From Pseudomonas moorei (GTDB taxonomy: Bacteria; Pseudomonadota; Gammaproteobacteria; Pseudomonadales; Pseudomonadaceae): 64,000 nucleotides of DNA. The notes beneath the pieces were generated by a model. The model was not told where the DNA came from. It saw only the letters and a program-made list of their open reading frames with translations, and searched no databases. Positions 60,861 through 64,000 of this stretch are shown here, piece after piece. Position 1 is the first letter of the stretch; each line of letters opens with the position of its first letter. Location: NCBI RefSeq assembly GCF_008801475.1, contig NZ_VZPP01000007.1, positions 124,001 through 188,000 on the forward strand, read 5' to 3'. The position numbers were made by a program, and so were the translations under genes.

Positions 60861-61280
60861 CTACACCAGGTTGATGGTTACGTCGATGTTGCCACGGGTC
60901 GCCTTGGAATACGGGCAGGTCTGGTGGGCGGCGTCCACCAGGGCCCGCGCCAGGACGGGTTCCAGGCCCGGCAGGCTGACGTTCAGGCGAGCCTGAAGGA
61001 AAAAGGCGTTGTCCGTCTTGCCCAGATCCACTTCGGTCGCAACGCTGACGTCGGCGGGCAGATTGATCTTCAAGGCTGCAGCCGCCTTGCCCATGGCGCC
61101 GATGAAGCAGGCCGACCAACCGGCGCCGAGCAGTTGTTCCGGATTGGTGCCGTTCCCGGCAGCGCCAGGCGGGGTCAGCTTGATGTCCAGGCGCCCATCG
61201 TCGCTGCGCGACTCGCCTTGACGGCCGCCGGTGGTGACGGTCTTGCCGGTGTAAAGCACGGTATCGATTTGATTGATCAT
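60861..61280 (-). CDS. ohr: Organic hydroperoxide resistance protein (OsmC/Ohr family)
   Basis: 139 residues, the usual Ohr length. The two redox cysteines are present: Cys58 in GWSACF and Cys122 in HQTCPYSKATRG. NPEQLLGAGWSACFIGA is the family signature. Ohr reduces organic hydroperoxides with lipoylated proteins as electron donors. No ohrR regulator is adjacent. The 331-bp gap to the MscS gene (61281-61611) holds no recognisable gene. Confidence 0.92.
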   Translation of the reverse strand: MINQIDTVLYTGKTVTTGGRQGESRSDDGRLDIKLTPPGAAGNGTNPEQLLGAGWSACFIGAMGKAAAALKINLPADVSVATEVDLGKTDNAFFLQARLNVSLPGLEPVLARALVDAAHQTCPYSKATRGNIDVTINLV

Positions 61281-61611
61281 GGTTCTTCCTGCAAAGGTTT
61301 TTGGGGGGCTTGAGCCGTGATGTCGCGCGAAGCAGCGACGGACACCACGGGTAGCGACGGGCCCACTTTTTCACCTTCATGTACGCCGCATGTGTCTTGA
61401 ATCCGGGGTTGTGTATCGCTGTGTAGGTTCGCCGCTTGTCCCTACAGAGCGATACAAATCCCTCGATCGCGACAGCGACCAGCACTCGCTTGTTTGATCC
61501 GGCAACGGCAGGCGGTGATACAGCCGGGGCGGGCGTCTTGTTCGATCGACTGGCGGGGTTCGCCGGCTGTGCTAGCGTCTTGAGGTCGACCCTCATTTGC
61601 GAGCTCCCCCC

Positions 61612-62484
61612 ATGGACGAGTCCATCGTTAATGTCACCACTGCCAAATTCAACGCCCTCATCGCCATCGTGCAGGCCTACGGAGCCGCGTTCGCAGTCAA
61701 GATTCTGACCGCTATAGCGTTCTGGATCGTCGGGCGCTGGCTGATCGGCTTTGCCGTCCATATGGTGCAGAAAGCCCTGGGCAAGCAGCGGGTGGACCCG
61801 ACTGTGCTGCGTTACGTGGGCTCGGCGATCACGGTGACGCTGAACATCATCCTGGTGATCGGCATCCTCGGTTACCTCGGGATGCAGACCACCACCTTCG
61901 CCGCGCTGCTCGCCGCGGTCGGTCTGGCGATCGGCATGGCCTGGTCCGGGCTGCTGGCCAACCTGGCGGCCGGTGCCTTCATCATTGTCCTGCGCCCGTT
62001 CAAGGTGGGCGATTTCATCTGCGCGGGCGGGGTGACCGGCACGGTGACCGAAATCGGCCTGTTCGCCACGGCGATCAACACCCCGGACAACGTGCTGACC
62101 CTGGTGGGCAACAACAAGATCTTCAGCGACAACATCCAGAATTTCACCCACAATCCGTTCCGCCGTGTTGAACTCAAGGCACAGCTGTCCGGAGCGGCCG
62201 ACTGGAAGGCGGCAGCGGCCTTGCTCAAGGAGAAAATCGCGACCATCCCCAACGTGCTCGCCGAGCCGGCGGTGGATGTGGAGATTCTCGAGTTCAACCT
62301 GGTGGGGCCGGTGCTGGCGGTGCGACCTTACTGCCATAACGAAAACTACTGGCAGGTGTATTTCGACACCAACCGCATCATCAAGGATGCCCTCGGCGAG
62401 GCCGGCTTCCCGGCGCCGATGCCAGCACAAACGGTGATTTTCCAGCAGGGCGCTACCTTGCCCGGAGCACTGACCAAGGAATGA
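61612..62484 (+). CDS. MscS-type small-conductance mechanosensitive channel
   Basis: 290 residues, close to E. coli MscS (286). Three N-terminal helices are present, the third being the pore helix rich in Gly and Ala (LLAAVGLAIGMAWSGLLANL). The beta domain follows, with FKVGDFICAGGVTGTVTEIGLF and the NNKIFSDNIQNFTHNPFRR segment. It opens on hypo-osmotic shock to release solutes. The ATG at 61612 is preceded by only GAGCT; a Val-type start 15 bp upstream is possible. It is apparently monocistronic. Confidence 0.92.
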   Translation: MDESIVNVTTAKFNALIAIVQAYGAAFAVKILTAIAFWIVGRWLIGFAVHMVQKALGKQRVDPTVLRYVGSAITVTLNIILVIGILGYLGMQTTTFAALLAAVGLAIGMAWSGLLANLAAGAFIIVLRPFKVGDFICAGGVTGTVTEIGLFATAINTPDNVLTLVGNNKIFSDNIQNFTHNPFRRVELKAQLSGAADWKAAAALLKEKIATIPNVLAEPAVDVEILEFNLVGPVLAVRPYCHNENYWQVYFDTNRIIKDALGEAGFPAPMPAQTVIFQQGATLPGALTKE

Positions 62485-62552
62485 CGGCGTCAATTCGATT
62501 GCGGTCATGGGTACCGGGTCGCAATCGACTTCATGCGGAGCAGGATCAATAA

Positions 62553-64000
62553 ATGCAGGATGTTCGCCCCAACCCAACGCAGCCCCTGGAATATTGTGTC
62601 GAACGTCCGATATTCATGGATTTCTTGCAGCAGGCCAGACGCACGCCCGATGCAACGGCAGTCATCGCCCACGATGTAACGTGCACTTATCGTCAACTGG
62701 AAGAGACCAGCCGGCGCATAGCCGGTTTGCTGATTGAACAGGGCGCCAGCGCATCGGACCGGGTGGTGATCGTGTCGAACCGCTGTGCCGGCCTGGTCTA
62801 CGCCATGCTCGGCGCCTCACGCGCCGGGCTGACGTTCAGCGTCGCCGACATGGCCTATCCCGCGGCGCGCATCGAGCAGATCATTCGCATACTGCAACCT
62901 TCATTTGTGTTGCTCTGCGGCGGGGCGACCTTCGACCCGGGGCATGGGCAATCCCAGCCAGGGGTTGCTCCTCCACGGGTGGTGAAGATTGCCGAATCGC
63001 CCAGCGAATCACTGCATGCCCATGCCGTTGATCCAGAGGATTTGCCGGTAGTCGACCCGGCACATCCGGCCTACATCACCTTCACATCGGGCAGTACCGG
63101 TGAACCGAAGGGGATTGTCACCCACCATGCGCCGCTGGTTCATTTCATCGAGTGGCATACCCGGCACCATTCGCTGTCGGAAAGCGATTGTTTTTCCCTG
63201 CTGTCCGGACTGGGGCATGACCCCGTCTACAGGGACGTCTTCACCCCGTTGTCGATCGGCGCGAAAGTGGTGATCCCCGAGCAATCGCTCGTGATCGACC
63301 CATCGGCTTTGGCCACATGGCTGCATAAGCATGCCGTTTCGGTGATTCACCTGACGCCGCCCCTGGGCAAGCTCATTGAAGCGGGGGCAAAGATCAATGG
63401 CTCCAGATTCAACGATCTGCGCTATCTGTTCTGGGGCGGCGATGCCCTGAGCGATACCTTGTACGAACAGATGCGCGGCATTGCACCCGATGCAAAGAGC
63501 GTGAACTTTTACGGCACGACGGAAACGCCGCAAGCCATGGCGTTTCACCCGCTCGATCCCGCCGCCGACAATGCGCGGATACCCCTGGGCAAAGGCATTG
63601 ACGGCGCACAACTGCTGCTGGTGAATGAGGCCGGTCAGTTGGCCGGCACCGGAGAGGTCGGGGAGATCCTGATTCGCAGTCCCTATTTGTCATTGGGTTA
63701 CTGGGGCGACGCGGCAAAGACCCGCGACAGTTTTGTGGCCAATCCCTTTACCCATGCCCCGGACGATATTTGCTACAAGACCGGCGACCTTGGCACCTAT
63801 CTGCCAGATGGCAGTGTCATGTTTCTGGGGCGCGGTGACAGTCAGGTCAAGATTCGCGGGCACCGAATCGAACTGACCGAAATCGAAGGCACCCTTTCGC
63901 GCCATCCCCGCGTCAAACAGTGCGTTGTGCTGGCGGCGAACGATCGTTCGAACGTGAGGCTGGTGGCCTATTGCGTTTCAACCGACCCTGTTTCCTCGGT
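62553..64000 (+). CDS. NRPS-like adenylating protein, aminoadipate-reductase type A domain (partial)
   Basis: The frame is open to the right edge, with 482 full codons visible. Adenylation core motifs appear in order: ITFTSGSTGEPKG (A3), NFYGTTETPQ (A5), GEILIRSPYLSLGY (A6), CYKTGDLG (A7) and GRGDSQVKIRGHRIELTEIE (A8). The A4 region is SGLGHDPVYRDVFTPLSIGA, much closer to that of aminoadipate reductase (Lys2) than to ordinary NRPS modules. A carrier domain and perhaps a terminal reductase would follow outside the window. AGGATCAATAA precedes the ATG. There is no condensation domain at the N-terminus, so this is a loading or stand-alone module. Confidence 0.85.
   Translation, partial: MQDVRPNPTQPLEYCVERPIFMDFLQQARRTPDATAVIAHDVTCTYRQLEETSRRIAGLLIEQGASASDRVVIVSNRCAGLVYAMLGASRAGLTFSVADMAYPAARIEQIIRILQPSFVLLCGGATFDPGHGQSQPGVAPPRVVKIAESPSESLHAHAVDPEDLPVVDPAHPAYITFTSGSTGEPKGIVTHHAPLVHFIEWHTRHHSLSESDCFSLLSGLGHDPVYRDVFTPLSIGAKVVIPEQSLVIDPSALATWLHKHAVSVIHLTPPLGKLIEAGAKINGSRFNDLRYLFWGGDALSDTLYEQMRGIAPDAKSVNFYGTTETPQAMAFHPLDPAADNARIPLGKGIDGAQLLLVNEAGQLAGTGEVGEILIRSPYLSLGYWGDAAKTRDSFVANPFTHAPDDICYKTGDLGTYLPDGSVMFLGRGDSQVKIRGHRIELTEIEGTLSRHPRVKQCVVLAANDRSNVRLVAYCVSTDPVSS

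Overview
The window looks like a chromosomal segment of a fluorescent Pseudomonas (P. fluorescens group). It is GC-rich with strong G/C third-position bias. It carries REP-type inverted repeats (GTGGGAGC...GCTTGCCCGC and GTAGGAGC...GGCTTGCC forms) between genes. Its gene families are typical of a soil or rhizosphere pseudomonad: pcaHG with pcaQ, glcDEFG, kdpFABCDE, many transporters and LysR/GntR regulators. No phage, IS element, CRISPR array, rRNA or tRNA gene was recognised.

Layout. 1-2.7 kb: start of a large mechanosensitive-channel-type gene, glutaredoxin, an AhpD-like protein, an AraC regulator and a DUF488 protein. 2.7-5.4 kb: a histidine-type ABC importer (hisQMP) behind a HutC-like operator. 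Its periplasmic binding-protein gene has collapsed by an in-frame internal deletion into a 39-codon remnant. 5.6-6.3 kb: an NTF2-like protein and a small DUF2986 protein. 6.6-16.4 kb: a probable hydroxyproline catabolic operon: complete polar-amino-acid ABC importer, DapA-family deaminase, 4-hydroxyproline 2-epimerase, FAD amino-acid dehydrogenase, aldehyde dehydrogenase, a second proline-racemase paralogue with a Ser/Cys active site, and a GntR regulator.

16.4-19.2 kb: small secreted proteins, a TPR protein and a decapitated MFS exporter. 19.2-21.6 kb: protocatechuate 3,4-dioxygenase pcaGH with pcaQ and a candidate PcaQ site. 21.7-33.1 kb: a catabolic accessory block of unknown substrate. 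It holds three LysR/GntR regulators, a COG3618-type lactonase, two MFS carriers, an SDR, a TIM-barrel protein, a creatininase-family enzyme, an enolase-superfamily enzyme and an AEC carrier; acidic sugars or lactones are the best guess. 33.2-41.2 kb: kdpFABCDE with an additional 31-residue membrane peptide ahead of kdpF and an 11-bp-period tandem repeat suited to KdpE.

41.5-46.0 kb: a regulator with four clustered cysteines and a helical exported protein, an alpha/beta hydrolase, a Tat-exported aldo/keto reductase, a 1-Cys peroxiredoxin and a fimbrial-like protein. 46.4-52.4 kb: glcG-F-E-D and a lactate/glycolate permease. 53.0-60.1 kb: an oxidative N-demethylase (DUF3445/DmmA-type) operon with an APC permease, a near-consensus sigma-54 promoter, a candidate upstream activator site, and a sigma-54 activator plus PAS protein. 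60.4-60.7 kb: a candidate structured non-coding RNA ending in an intrinsic terminator. 60.9-64 kb: ohr, an MscS channel, and the start of an NRPS-like gene whose adenylation domain resembles that of aminoadipate reductase.

Overall the window is a string of nutrient-acquisition modules (amino acids, hydroxyproline, aromatics, sugar acids, glycolate/lactate, methylated amines), each beside its own transporter and often its own regulator, plus osmotic and peroxide stress genes. Function calls are from family recognition by eye; no database search was run.
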